From Cyathus striatus (Eukaryota; Basidiomycota; Agaricomycetes; Agaricales; Nidulariaceae), in the NCBI GenBank assembly GCA_025738555.1, contig JAOVFP010000023.1, positions 1 to 64,000 on the forward strand: DNA of 64,000 nucleotides, written 5' to 3'. This document shows, one piece after another, positions 39,146 to 49,549 of this stretch. A program made the position numbers and the translations under genes. Position 1 is the stretch's first letter; each line of letters starts with the position of its first letter. Below the pieces are notes generated by a model. The model made no database searches, had not been told where the DNA came from, and was given only the letters and a program-made list of their open reading frames with translations.

Positions 39146-40722
39146 TTATGCAGCAGCCTGCTTTCGAACGGGCCCCTCAGTCTTGGGTTCGTCGGCCTCG
39201 AGGCTGAGGCTTTCTTTCTTCGCTACGCTGGCCTGTTCGAAGCTAGCCATACCCTCTAGACCCCAACGACCCATCATAGCTTTATCCTGCGGAGATGTCA
39301 TACAGGGTTAAGCGTCTAAAAATTGAGTATATCAATGTTAGATATAGGCTTACTTCGTCCCAGGGAGAACCTAAAGAGGATAATGATAATAAGAATAGAC
39401 GTATAGAGACAGGAAGCTATTATGCTCACAGGGAGTAGTCAACATCTGTTCTCCAGTAAATACTGCATTGGCGCCAGCCATAAAGCACATTGCTTGCTCC
39501 GACTCTGCCAATGTATTTCGACCAGCAGCAAGGCGGATAATCGTGGCTGGTAGAACGATACGAGCCGTAGCGATGGTTCTAACGAGGGTATGGTAACGGA
39601 CCGGCTGAACACCGAAATGAATCAGTACTCCATGTGCTGCACAAGCAGGTTGGAAGTTCCTACTTCATTTCCTTCCAGAGGAGTTCCCTTGATTGGAACA
39701 AGGGCATTGACTGGGAAGGACTCGGGATGCTCAGGCATACTTAGATGTAGGGTGAGCAAGAACAGAATCCCAATCTCAAGAACTTACCTAGAAACTTCCC
39801 AAATCAACCCCACCCGGTCAGAGTCGGACTCGCCCAGGCCTAGAATTCCTCCCGAACAGACACTAATGCCCGCGTCGCGTACTGCTGAAATGGTATCCAG
39901 ACGCTCGTCATATGACCGCGTTGTAATAACCTGTCTTAATCCTCAAGCCTCCACGAGGTTACACACAAAAAAAAAAAGTAACATACGGTGGGATAGAATT
40001 CCCGTGAAGTATCAAGATTGTGGTTATAAGCGGTCAATCCACTGCATGAAGTCGATCAGCTACAGGCCGATCAAGAACAAAATGGCATATCATACGCCTC
40101 TTTGAGCTGTCTTGCTTGCTCGGGGGAGAGCATCCCAAGGGTGGTGCAAACTTCCATGCCCACTCCGCGGACTTCGCGGACCATTTGGAGGATTCTCTCG
40201 AATCCCCGCTTGCGACCAGCGAGGTCTCTCCAGGCAGCACCCATGCAGAAACGGGTGCTTCCATTTTCCTTTGCCTTGCGTGCAGCTTCTAGGACAGGTT
40301 CTAAGTCAACCAAACGAGAAGCTTTGGTTGGGGTGGAATATCTGGACGACTGTGAACAGTAGGAACCTCGATGGGTTCTTAGAACATGTAGGATAAAGAC
40401 AGTACACGCGTAAACCTACAATCTTCTGAACAGCCTCCAGCTACAAAGGAGATGATTGTTGGGGTCGTTACCTGGAGATAAAGCGGGGTTACTCACTCTT
40501 AATATTCATGAGGGTGCAAAGCTGGATCTTCTTAGGATCATGGTGCTGGCGGTGAACAGCAGCAGCTCGAAAGACGAGATCCAGAAGGGGGGTGTCATAG
40601 ATGTTTTGGATTTCGTCACGCTTCCAGTCATGGCGGGTTAGAGACTTGGGGGTAGGAGAAGGGGCATGAGTAGCGAGTGAGCGGGTGAGATGAGCTCGAT
40701 TGAGAGTGATAGAGCGAAACAT
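39146..40722 (-). CDS. BIO2: Biotin synthase
   Basis: A mitochondrial radical-SAM enzyme that inserts sulfur into dethiobiotin, the last step of biotin synthesis. I start at 40722 ([20 protein letters not shown]), which looks like a mitochondrial presequence. An in-frame ATG further upstream (40869) would add a hydrophobic leader and seems less likely. [20 protein letters not shown] and [16 protein letters not shown] match the family. The radical-SAM motif CxxxCxxC is formed across a 54-base intron: GGCSEDC joined within the Cys codon to [10 protein letters not shown]. Then come [69 protein letters not shown] and [30 protein letters not shown] and [12 protein letters not shown] are the family's C-terminal blocks. 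The tail ends VRKQAAA. Confidence 0.93.
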
Positions 40723-41818
40723 GGCATGCAGTTGGGAGGAGAGGGATACAAGAAAGAAAAAAGAAAGGGAAGAGAGAAAGAAAAGACAGAAAGAAGAGAA
40801 GAGGAATCGATTGGACCTAAAGTACTGGATGTTTGTTGAGTCGCATACTGGCAATTTGTTGGGGAACACGATCTATGTTCCTGCCAAATCAGGAGCCCAA
40901 GATTTCATGCGCGATCCAAAAATACTCTTGTCTTTCCCGCGACCCGCGTCATTCTCAAAAAAATATCGAATTTCAGGCTTACTTGCCTGCAGTTATCTCA
41001 AACGTATCTTTTCATTATTGACTTCTCATTCTATTCGTTTCCTCTCTTTCTCGACTCAACTCTGCTTAAGAACTGTTGCTTGATGTCTTGGTACCTCTCA
41101 CGACTCTGGTTCCCGCACTTCACTATCTCCGCTTTCCAACTGAGGGCGGACTTCGTGCATAGGTACTACTATACGCGTAGTCGCACAATGCTGTACATAA
41201 TTCTACATTTATTTCTTCGCCGATGAGTCAACACGTTCCTTTCCTTCCTCTTTCGACTTCTGAGCCCAGTTACCGTGTGTTGATCTTGACCCAGACATTA
41301 TATTGATACCTTGTTATTCCTCGTCGAATCTTGTCGGTATATTCGCATTTTGCGCTTATCTCCCTCGGGTTCGCTTCAATGTCCAGCAGTCACAGTTACT
41401 TATTTGTACAAGTGCACCGACTATAAGTGCAAAAATAATAATATATACACAGAACGAACGAAAGGTCTAGTCTATCGCTCAAGTCCTTTCGACCTATAGG
41501 TATGGTATCGACGAGCGAAGCAGATGTGAATCTCAATATGCTACAATATGAGTACGGAAATTTTATAAAACGGGTCGTGCGGAAGCGTAACGACTATCCA
41601 TCTAATAATCTTTAATGTCGGTGAGTTAAAAGAACAAGCTGCTGCGTGTAACACTTCTGACTTACACAAGTCTTGAGCTCATTAGTACGTCATAAAGGGG
41701 GTGTTCAACTATCTTCACGATTTCCCCCAGGCTTTCGAGATTGCAGCGCGTAATCGATTACCTGTGGACCTTCAAGTGGTCAACTTTATAATGACATATG
41801 GTACAAGAAAAAAACATG
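40723..41818. other. Gene-poor region
   Basis: About 1.1 kb upstream of biotin synthase. A purine-rich tract (GA-rich on plus, about 40735-40805) lies in its 5' leader. A short plus frame of 47 codons at about 41082 (starts MSWYLSRLWF) has no support. No gene is called. Confidence 0.4.
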
Positions 41819-42037
41819 TCATTGCTGACCCTTCTTATTCGCGTCGTCGCCTTCGTTTGTCTCTTGCGCTCCAGTTGATCTGTCCTTCACTTGATCTTTC
41901 GAACGAGTGTTCGGTTTGCTTTCGTCCCTTCCCTTGAGCTTCTGATCACGAACAGCAGAATCCCACTGTCGCCAGGTATGTTCTGCGAGCTGGCGAGAAT
42001 ACAGTTGTTTCTGCTGCTGCGTCGTCTGGGCGGTCAT
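41819..42037 (-). CDS. Possible small hydrophilic protein, 72 residues
   Basis: A single-exon frame starting MTAQTTQQQKQLYSRQLAEH and continuing TWRQWDSAVRDQKLKG, then an Asp/Lys/Gln-rich tail. The first 35 residues could form an amphipathic helix with a well-placed Trp pair; the rest looks disordered. No family is recognised. Amino acid use is protein-like rather than random, but the frame is short and isolated. Confidence 0.35.
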   Translation of the reverse strand: MTAQTTQQQKQLYSRQLAEHTWRQWDSAVRDQKLKGRDESKPNTRSKDQVKDRSTGAQETNEGDDANKKGQQ

Positions 42038-43571
42038 ATGAAAAATGTAGAAATCGATTGGAAAGAAAAGGTAAGTTCTACGAGGTACTGAACGAAAATG
42101 CGTCGAAGGAAAAAATGTTAAGTGAAGGAAGTGTCGAATCTTGCAGTCCTACTGTTCATTCACCATCTCTTATATACAGATGAATTCTAGGATCGAAGAA
42201 GACGTATGCGGGTGCACGATTACATATTGTATTACCGATTATAGAGACTTTTAGGGTGAAAAGTCGATTATTGTAGTTAGCTTGCTATGCTTTTTCACAT
42301 TTATTCCGCAAACGGCAACTTTCCAATACTAATGTAATCATGCACCCAGTGCGTAGGGAGCGGTCTACTTCATACTCCACCAATCCCGTCACGAGAAATT
42401 TAGATGACGTAGTTACATAATGCATCACGGAAACAAATTCATTGCTGATGCATGATGGCGCACTACTCCCTGTAAAGGCAAAAAGTCGGCGTCGGGTGCG
42501 CGTTGGTAAGCAAATCGAATTTAAGTTCGCGAGGCTAGTCAACTCTAATTAACCAGCTACATCCTGCTGCATCTGGGCTTGGCCTAGGTCTGCATTCTTC
42601 ATTTGTCATAAAAGAATGTAAGTACGCGTCGCGCAATGACGACATGCAGTGGGGTACGATGATATTTACCTCCTTTACATATATGATATCAAGGTGGTAC
42701 TTACTATCCAAAACATACTTAAATGCATCTGCGCACACAATATTAAATGCACCACTTGGCGCAACTCAAAAGACTAACGATCGAAAGACGAAGCAGGGTT
42801 TCCACTTTGGCGTGAGATGTTTATTTTTCGGAGTAAAAAGTAAGAGTCGAGGAGTTGACCGCCGCAGGCTCTATCCCCAGGTTGTAATTTACCCCACAAA
42901 AAGGCGTCACTATACTTCACGATTGGCGATTGCTCCGACTCGTTCCCCAATATATCTCTGCGGGTCTCAGCGTGGTTGATCAATAACCAAAGAAGCGACC
43001 TCAGTCGGGGGTTTCGTATAAATGTAAATTTAATTAGTGAGATAATTTAGAATGTATTCAACCATCGTGTGAAATTCATTACACAACTGAAGATCAGAAT
43101 TTGCAACCGGAAACTGCTCAAACAAGAAATGTAGTTCAACACCAGGCCGACACGTATATTATGAATCTCGGTAGATATCATGGATAGCCACGAGATAGAA
43201 ATAAAAGCAGCCAAAAAAACGCATTAACACTTGGAAAAACTCCAAGAGGGAAACGAAATTAAACAAGCCTACAGTAAACCAAAAAAAGTCCACTATGCAA
43301 AAGAGGGTAGAGAATGTGCTACACATGCGTCGGAGGAATGAAGACAACTACAAATATGGTGTAAGTGCAGAAAAAAAAATAAGATATTTGGTAAAAAAGA
43401 GATGCAATGTCCTTGAAAAAAATGCTTCGTTGAGATTGATTTATGCAGAGGGTTTTCGTGAAATGACATCGAATGCAATAACAAAAGGTTAAGATGAGCA
43501 CGTTGCTGTGTTTCGTCGCAAAGCGTAAAAAAGAATAATAGAAAAAGCAATCGCATGACGGTTGCAAGCCA
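42038..43571. other. Gene-poor AT-rich region
   Basis: About 1.5 kb with several short frames (for example 42535-42738 minus and 42644-42979 plus) but none with recognisable content. From 43000 to 43560 the sequence is A-rich and probably includes the 3' UTR of the BTG gene. Confidence 0.4.
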
Positions 43572-44519
43572 TTACAAACGAACAGAACGCCAGCTGTTCG
43601 CCGATGACGTGGCGGGTTTGGGTTGAATCTTCTTGGCCTTGGGTACTCCCCCAAGCATAACACCGCCTGTAAGGACGGTGGTCTTGCCCCCATCGTAGGG
43701 GGTGACGTCTGTCTTCGAGGTGTCCACATAGACACGTGCCTGTCTTGCACGCTCGCGACGGGATTGTTTCATCTCCCTCGTTTTCGGCACAGAAAGTGTG
43801 GAGGACATGGATGAATTGGAAACATCCCCAGAAGCAAATGAAAACTGGGAGCTCGAGTCGGATGAACGGGAGCTGCAGCGGGATTGTGACGAAATGGTGG
43901 AGAGGGGAGACGAAGTGCGGAGAGTGGGAGGGAAGTGATCAATAACAGGTGTCATCCATGTGGGGGCACGAACTTCATCGGCGATCATGGCAAAGAGTTG
44001 ATCCTCCTCTTCTGCATCGTCTTCTATGAGCTGCTGAGCAAGCGTCTTGTGCGGCTTGCAAGAGGCCGGCACCTGTAAAGTAGTCTGGAAGGTAGCTTTG
44101 GGAGTGACTGGTGCGGGAGACTGTATTTCATCAGCCCAGATGGTGATCATGCGAGAATCCGGAGAGTCCTTCATTCCATAACGAACGCTGATACATCCGG
44201 GGTCGACGAAAAAGTCGAACTCGATGCCTCCGAGCTTCGCTATCCAATCGTACCACTGAATGTTGGCAGCAATGCAGGCGGAGTAGATGGGGCGAGGGGG
44301 AAGACCCTCAGGAGAGAGGGTAAGACAGCGGCGGCCCGAGTTCCGGAGAGGGTCCTTGGGGAGCCATGTTGGTGCATAGAGGGCGGTAAGATTGGCCTCG
44401 AGAACGAGTTGGAGCTTAATGATAGTGGTTGGGGGGTGGGAGGCAATCAAGGGGCCGGTAAGGAAGGAAATGGCATGGGCAACTGCTTGTGCGAGAGTGT
44501 TTGTGTGAGCGAAAGCCAT
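43572..44519 (-). CDS. BTG/Tob anti-proliferative domain protein
   Basis: A single-exon gene of 315 residues. The start at 44519 gives MAFAHTNTLAQAVAHAISFL. The first 130 residues match the BTG/Tob domain: KLQLVLEANLTALYAPTW, then GRRCLTLSPEGLPPRPIYSA, CIAANIQWYDWIAKLGGIEF and FFVDPGCISVRYGMKD, the box B-like end. In animals the domain binds the Caf1/Pop2 deadenylase of Ccr4-Not and promotes mRNA deadenylation; that role is plausible here but inferred. The rest is Ser-rich and disordered (SSQSRCSSRSSDSSSQFS), with a basic helix EMKQSRRERARQARVYVDTS and a C-terminal VLTGGVMLGGVPKAKKIQP. Having no intron sets it apart from its neighbours. Confidence 0.8.
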   Translation of the reverse strand: MAFAHTNTLAQAVAHAISFLTGPLIASHPPTTIIKLQLVLEANLTALYAPTWLPKDPLRNSGRRCLTLSPEGLPPRPIYSACIAANIQWYDWIAKLGGIEFDFFVDPGCISVRYGMKDSPDSRMITIWADEIQSPAPVTPKATFQTTLQVPASCKPHKTLAQQLIEDDAEEEDQLFAMIADEVRAPTWMTPVIDHFPPTLRTSSPLSTISSQSRCSSRSSDSSSQFSFASGDVSNSSMSSTLSVPKTREMKQSRRERARQARVYVDTSKTDVTPYDGGKTTVLTGGVMLGGVPKAKKIQPKPATSSANSWRSVRL

Positions 44520-46295
44520 CGTAGATTAATACTTGAAGGGATGAAGAGAAAAAAGAAGAAAGAGAGAGAAAGGATGAACGACTTTGAAGATTGGAGGGGT
44601 GACTAGTGAGGTGGAGCGAAGAGAGATTATCGACCGGCGATAGGATGAAGCGGGAGATATGAGCTCGCGGAAAAAAGGTTTCAAATAAGGATACGTCGAA
44701 TAGGGGCGTGTGCAGCGAGGCGTGGACGGCTGACTGGGCGTGGTGCAGGGCGTGAAGCTGAAGGGAGCGAGTCTGGTGAGGACTTATATGGCGGGGGCGG
44801 CGATCGAGGGGAACGCACCAACTGCGGAGGCAAACCAGAAAAGGAAGGAAGAGAAGGTGGAGTCAGGCGGGTGGGGCGAGGATGAAGCGGGGATTGCTTA
44901 CCTGAACAAGGAAAAGAAAGGGGAAAGAGAGAGAGAGAAAAGTAATAGTAAGCAAAAGCTGCTGGGGCGAGGACAATGGGCAACTGTGGGCCCACCTTTA
45001 TAGTACCAAGCCCCATGCAACTGCGACGGGCGACGGGCGACTCGCGGGGAACAATGACAATTAACCGCACGTGGCTCTCTTTCTTTTTGTCCTTGTACTA
45101 GCACTACACAATAACACCAGGAACAGCACATCTCAGATCCCTCCCTGCACTCTGCTTCCATTTCCTTGTATTCCTCACAATTACCACATATCCCATCCAT
45201 ACAGAACTTCTACACACAAATCATACCTAATCTATCCACCCTCCCTATCTACACACCCTTTCCCTACTTCCCATCTTCCCACTCGACTATTTTGGCTCTC
45301 TTTAATTGTCACTCCCCTATTCTTCTCTCACACCATCGTCTCCCTCAACTCACCACATCTAACATCTCTCAATATCCGACACTATACCGAGGCCCAAACT
45401 TTGTTGCTCTCTCGTCTTCTCTCGCCCATCGGACAGAACGTAATCTCAGTCTCAGTCTCTACACCACTTTCGCGATCAGCTGACAATCTTTCTACACCTC
45501 GTAACGTACTGATCATCACATCAATCCATCACTCCTCGAGGTCTTCTCCACCGAATTGATGTCGTGAATATCCTGTCATCTTATTGTCTTTCCTGTTATT
45601 CTTTGCGTACGCTCTCGCAATTCCTCCTTGTGTTCTCTGTCTGCCTCGCACAACACATGTTGCCCTACCATACTCCCCGGCCAAGTGTCTACCGTCTGCT
45701 GCTGCTGCTGCTGCTCGATCATACGGACAGTCTCCTCGTTTAATCTTCATGTAACCTCAGATGCGAACGCTCCTCCTGCCTCTTCTCGCGGTAAGGTGCC
45801 ATGGCAGCTCACTCGGCAGTATAGTTCTGCGCTGTATCTGCATGAAAATTTTCATGTTCTGGTTTTCCATATTCCTAAATCTGAGTTGCCTACCAAGCTT
45901 TTCACAGTATGCACTATGCCACGCCCTTCAAGTGCCGTGCTACCTGTGTCAAGGTAGAAAACACACATCTCGGACATACAACTCAATTTACTTACTCCTG
46001 TGCAGTTCAGTCAAGACGTTTTCGCGGATGTGCGCAAAGGATGGGTCGAAGTAAGGCTATTCAGTTCAAATTGTAATACATCCCGTTCTGTGACCTCGAA
46101 TCCGCTTCTAACTCGATGTGCCAGCGCGCATACCATGCCAATGCCGGTAGTGAGTAAACTACATTTATATATTCCCTAATTTTCCATTACGTGTAGAATA
46201 GGCGTATTAAATAGAAGGATACCGCTTGTGTTACGCTATCACACTGTTGTATACCCATACCGGTTTGCGGGACAACGCATGAGGGGTATACCCTG
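44520..46295. other. Long intergenic region with pyrimidine-rich tract
   Basis: 1.8 kb between the BTG gene start and the thioesterase stop. From about 45080 to 45560 the plus strand is strongly C/T-rich and open in one frame, which looks like a 5' leader rather than protein. A possible small plus gene follows at about 45628-46056: the frame ending VFHIPKSELPTKLFTVCTMP could join in phase across an intron (about 45957-46009) to SSVKTFSRMCAKDGSK and a stop. I cannot define a start, so no CDS is called. Confidence 0.35.
45695..45714. repeat. (CTG)n microsatellite
   Basis: Six to seven CTG units within the pyrimidine-rich intergenic stretch. Confidence 0.85.
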
Positions 46296-47760
46296 TTACA
46301 ACTTGGGCTTCACTTTCTCTTCCTCCGGTCCCCAAACAGCAGCCCGTACCACACCTTCCTGTGAAGTCACGGCCACCAAGGTTCCCTGCTGGGTATACAT
46401 CTGAAAAGAGAGAGTAAGCATATGAACGGATAAAATCTCAGCCGGTCAAAGTGTGTGGCATACCCTTCCATGAACTACTCCGCGCCCAGATCCCGCACGG
46501 GGGCAGGCGATCACGTAGAGCAACCAGTCTCCGCAGTCAAAGTCATCGCTAAAGTGGACAGCATCAGCATTGCTACCGTATGAAAATACCGTGGCCTAAA
46601 GACACCAACGTGTAAAAATATATTGAGTGGTCGATCGTTGACTGTGGAGCGCGGTAAATTCTCAGTTCCCCAAAGTCATTTCTTTGTTTTAGAAAAAAAC
46701 ATACATGCATACTCCGTACGTCTGGTCCCTTCCCAACTCTTTTCATACCCATCGTTCGGGAGGCAGTGCCAATGCTTCGCAAAGGGAGATCAAGTTAGGT
46801 TAAACTGCTGATAGGAGCAGAAGAGACATACAAGAGTATATCAGAGATATAACTAAGGATGCACTATAGATAGCATTCAATTTGTAGATAAATTACCGAT
46901 TTCCTGACGAGACCGCACCTTCTGGAAGGGAGCTTCGTATTTGGGAATGTTCCGTGCTTGCATCCAGTACATATACCTAATTGTTCCGTCGGACGAGATA
47001 TCGTGAACCTTGGCGCGTTTGATAGCAATAGGACTACGGTTGCGCTCCTATCCACAACGAAACGTCTTTAGAAAACGCCGGACCATTCTAAAGGAACGAC
47101 ACGTACTTGAAGAAAAGCCTGGTACATTTCACGAAGTTTAGGGTGGGTGCTAGGGTCCTCTATTACACGAGTATAGCGGGCTTCCTCCAGTTCGCATTCT
47201 CCTGGAGAGGGCACTTTCGGCATGGGCCACTGATATGAAGGCTGCCACGGTTCTGGTTTCTGGAAAGAGCATAGCATAACGAAAATGATTCGCCCTTTTT
47301 GACGCGCTTTCACAGCCCTCGTCACGTAGGATTTACCATTGCGTAGCCTTTCCACGTCGTAGACAATAGGTACCGAGGTTGAAGCACTTGTGAGAAAGTA
47401 GCACTGAAAGTGGGCAGGTCAATAGCGGCTGGTGCAAAGGGGCTGGAGACTGCGAACATGTAATGACTAGGGCGTGAAGTGTAAGCATACTCCTACGCAT
47501 ACGGTTACCAGAAGACCTACGTGAAGACCAAATGCAGGTTCTACGCAGTTGGTTGCTGATACTAAAGCCTGGCTAATCACCTGCCTACCTATCTGTCAGT
47601 TGCATCATTTGATGCAGAATATCACAGCATACCCTCCAAATGCACCTCGTCCGTGAATTGGCAACCACAGCGACTTGGAACGGAACAAGTTTACTTCAAT
47701 TTGTTCCATTTCCAGTGACGTCGAAATCTGTTCGTGCTCGATTTGATTGGTATCGGACAT
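46296..47760 (-). CDS. Acyl-CoA thioesterase, TesB/ACOT8 type
   Basis: Hydrolyses acyl-CoA to free fatty acid and CoA, usually in peroxisomes. The start at 47760 gives MSDTNQIEHEQISTSLEMEQ. Then come FRSKSLWLPIHGRGAFGGQV, the N-terminal hot-dog entry motif, VSATNCVEPAFGLHSLHSYF, and VYDVERLRNGKSYVTRAVKA. The second hot-dog half contains RYMYWMQARNIPKYEA and NADAVHFSDDFDCGDWLLYV. The expected Asp, Thr and Gln catalytic set is visible: DDFD, MYTQQG and VTSQEGVVRAA. About 330 residues with several introns. The C-terminus is KVKPKL; PKL resembles, but does not match, the peroxisomal SKL consensus, so location is uncertain. Confidence 0.9.
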
Positions 47761-48109
47761 GGTGAGAAGTCAGTACGATTTGGATGAGTAGAAGTCAGAA
47801 TGGGAAAGTTAAAGTCCTCAGAGTCTGAACGAAGAGCTGGAGGGAGCTTAGACGGGACTACTTATTTCATGCCACATTGGAAAAGTGGCCGAATGACCGC
47901 AAACGGACGTCACGGAAGCGAGGGCTGACCACCGGATTTCCTCTATGTTCGGTGACTCGGTCAACTGTTCAGCCGGACTAACCAGTACCGCGCTTGATTT
48001 AAAACATGCCATCATTCATCTGCTAAGTAGTGGTATATGTAGTCACGACTAGCGTACAATAGTGAGTATAATAAAGTAGATAATGTTACAATGTAACAAC
48101 CAGGGCTAC
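47761..48109. other. Intergenic region
   Basis: 349 bases between the thioesterase start and the XPA stop. It should hold the thioesterase promoter; no gene is seen. Confidence 0.5.
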
Positions 48110-49249
48110 TCAGAGTTCTTCGACATCCACGGTGAAACCACATTCGTGACATATTTGTTGAGATATACCGTCCGGACCTCGTTCAAGCTGACCAAATGAA
48201 TGTCGATGCTCTTCGTCTTTCCTTCGTTGCCAAATACCTTCCTTGGTTTTTTTACGAAGCTCACCTAAACTTTGCTCGAATTTCTTGTTCTTCTTTTTCT
48301 TTTTCTCCGCCGTGCGTCTTCCATACTCTGCATCAAGAGCCTCAGGTGAACCCCATTTCTTCCAGGCAAACTCTTCCACTTGATATCGAAGAAAAAGCAT
48401 CATGTTGGCATAGGTAGACTTGTGAGGATTAGCTTTCAGTAGATGCGGCATAACCTCGTGGTCACGAAGCTCCGCTAGGAACGTTGATCAATGATGAGCT
48501 AAAAATTCACTTCATAGGCCAACTTACGATCTGTTAGCAAGTAATCCTGCTGAATGCATTAGCAAGTGTGTCGACACTCATAATAATCCAGTTCCTACCT
48601 CTTTGCATTCAGTCTTTGTGAGAAGACTGTACTTCTCAGGGTATTCATTTATGCATTTTTTGCATACCAGGCAACCAAAAACTTTCTTAAAGGTTTGATC
48701 GATGTCCATTGATTCACACTCTTTGCATTTGGGATTAAGTGTGGGGTCCAGATAGATGGCTAACAAGATATGTAAGTTGAAGCGCATAGGTACGGAATAG
48801 TTACGTACGAGGCTCCTCATTCTGCATAGCTCTTTGTTTTTCTCGTTCTTTTTCTTTTCGTATTCGATCTTCGTCTACGCCGTTGTTATCTTCCACTAAA
48901 AATCCTCCTTTCGTATTGACCATTTTTGATAAGTCATATTCAAAGTATGTTCCTAAGCGAGAATCACGCTTGAGAGGTCTGGAAGACGAGCCAGAGCTGC
49001 TTGTTAATGATCTCTTATTGTTTGAATTTGGTGTAGAAGACGAAGATGCTTCGAGCTCGCGCTGTCGCTGAGCAGCTTTCGCTAATTAAATGAAAAATAG
49101 TCAGAGAAAGAATATCTGTTTATATTACACAAAACATCACCTTTCAACCGGTTTATTTCAATCTGTTTAACATGTTCCGGTGTGGTAGGTGTATAGGTTT
49201 CCGCCAAACACGGCGGCGTCGCCTGACGAGTCAAAGTGCTAGATTCCAT
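48110..49249 (-). CDS. RAD14: DNA repair protein XPA/Rad14
   Basis: The damage-verification scaffold of nucleotide excision repair in the nucleus. The start at 49249 gives MESSTLTRQATPPCLAETYT and VKQIEINRLK, joined by an intron to AKAAQRQRELEASSSSTPNS. A basic and Ser-rich part leads to LGTYFEYDLSKMVNTKGGFL. The zinc module is in the next exon: NPKCKECESMDID with FGCLVCKKCINEYPEKYSLL, giving the two CxxC pairs. LTKTECKE joins to DYLLTD, then AELRDHEVMPHLLKANPHKS is the XPA C-terminal DNA-binding block, followed by a Lys-rich helix (RRTAEKKKKKNKKFEQSLGE) and HRHSFGQLERGPDG. The end, CHECGFTVDVEEL, has an extra CxxC and an acidic finish, common in fungal Rad14. Confidence 0.92.
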
Positions 49250-49549
49250 TGTATAATAGTAATAAAGGTCCAGTCCAATATGATATATTCTTTGTACAAA
49301 TTAAGGATGATGAGTAATGGTGTAAATGACGGAACTGGATGCCGCGTCGGACATTATTAGCAATGACACGTAACACATCAAAGATAGATAATCTAATCTT
49401 ATCTTGGTTACCGCTCTAAAACTACTAAGTACATAAAGCTCTTTGTATGTTCTCATACAATTCCCATTAAGTAACTGAAATACAAAGGATGCTCAAATAC
49501 CACTAAAATAAATCAACACAGCAATTTACATAGCAACCAATAGCAAGTT

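Noticed and set aside
40723..40869. Upstream ATG at 40869 as the biotin synthase start
   Set aside because: It adds a Phe/Ser/Leu-rich stretch from the pyrimidine-rich leader; the ATG at 40722 begins a normal mitochondrial presequence.
45071..45559. 162-codon plus frame as a protein
   Set aside because: Its composition (Ser, Pro, Leu, His, Thr) follows from the C/T bias of the DNA and shows no domain; more likely an untranslated leader.
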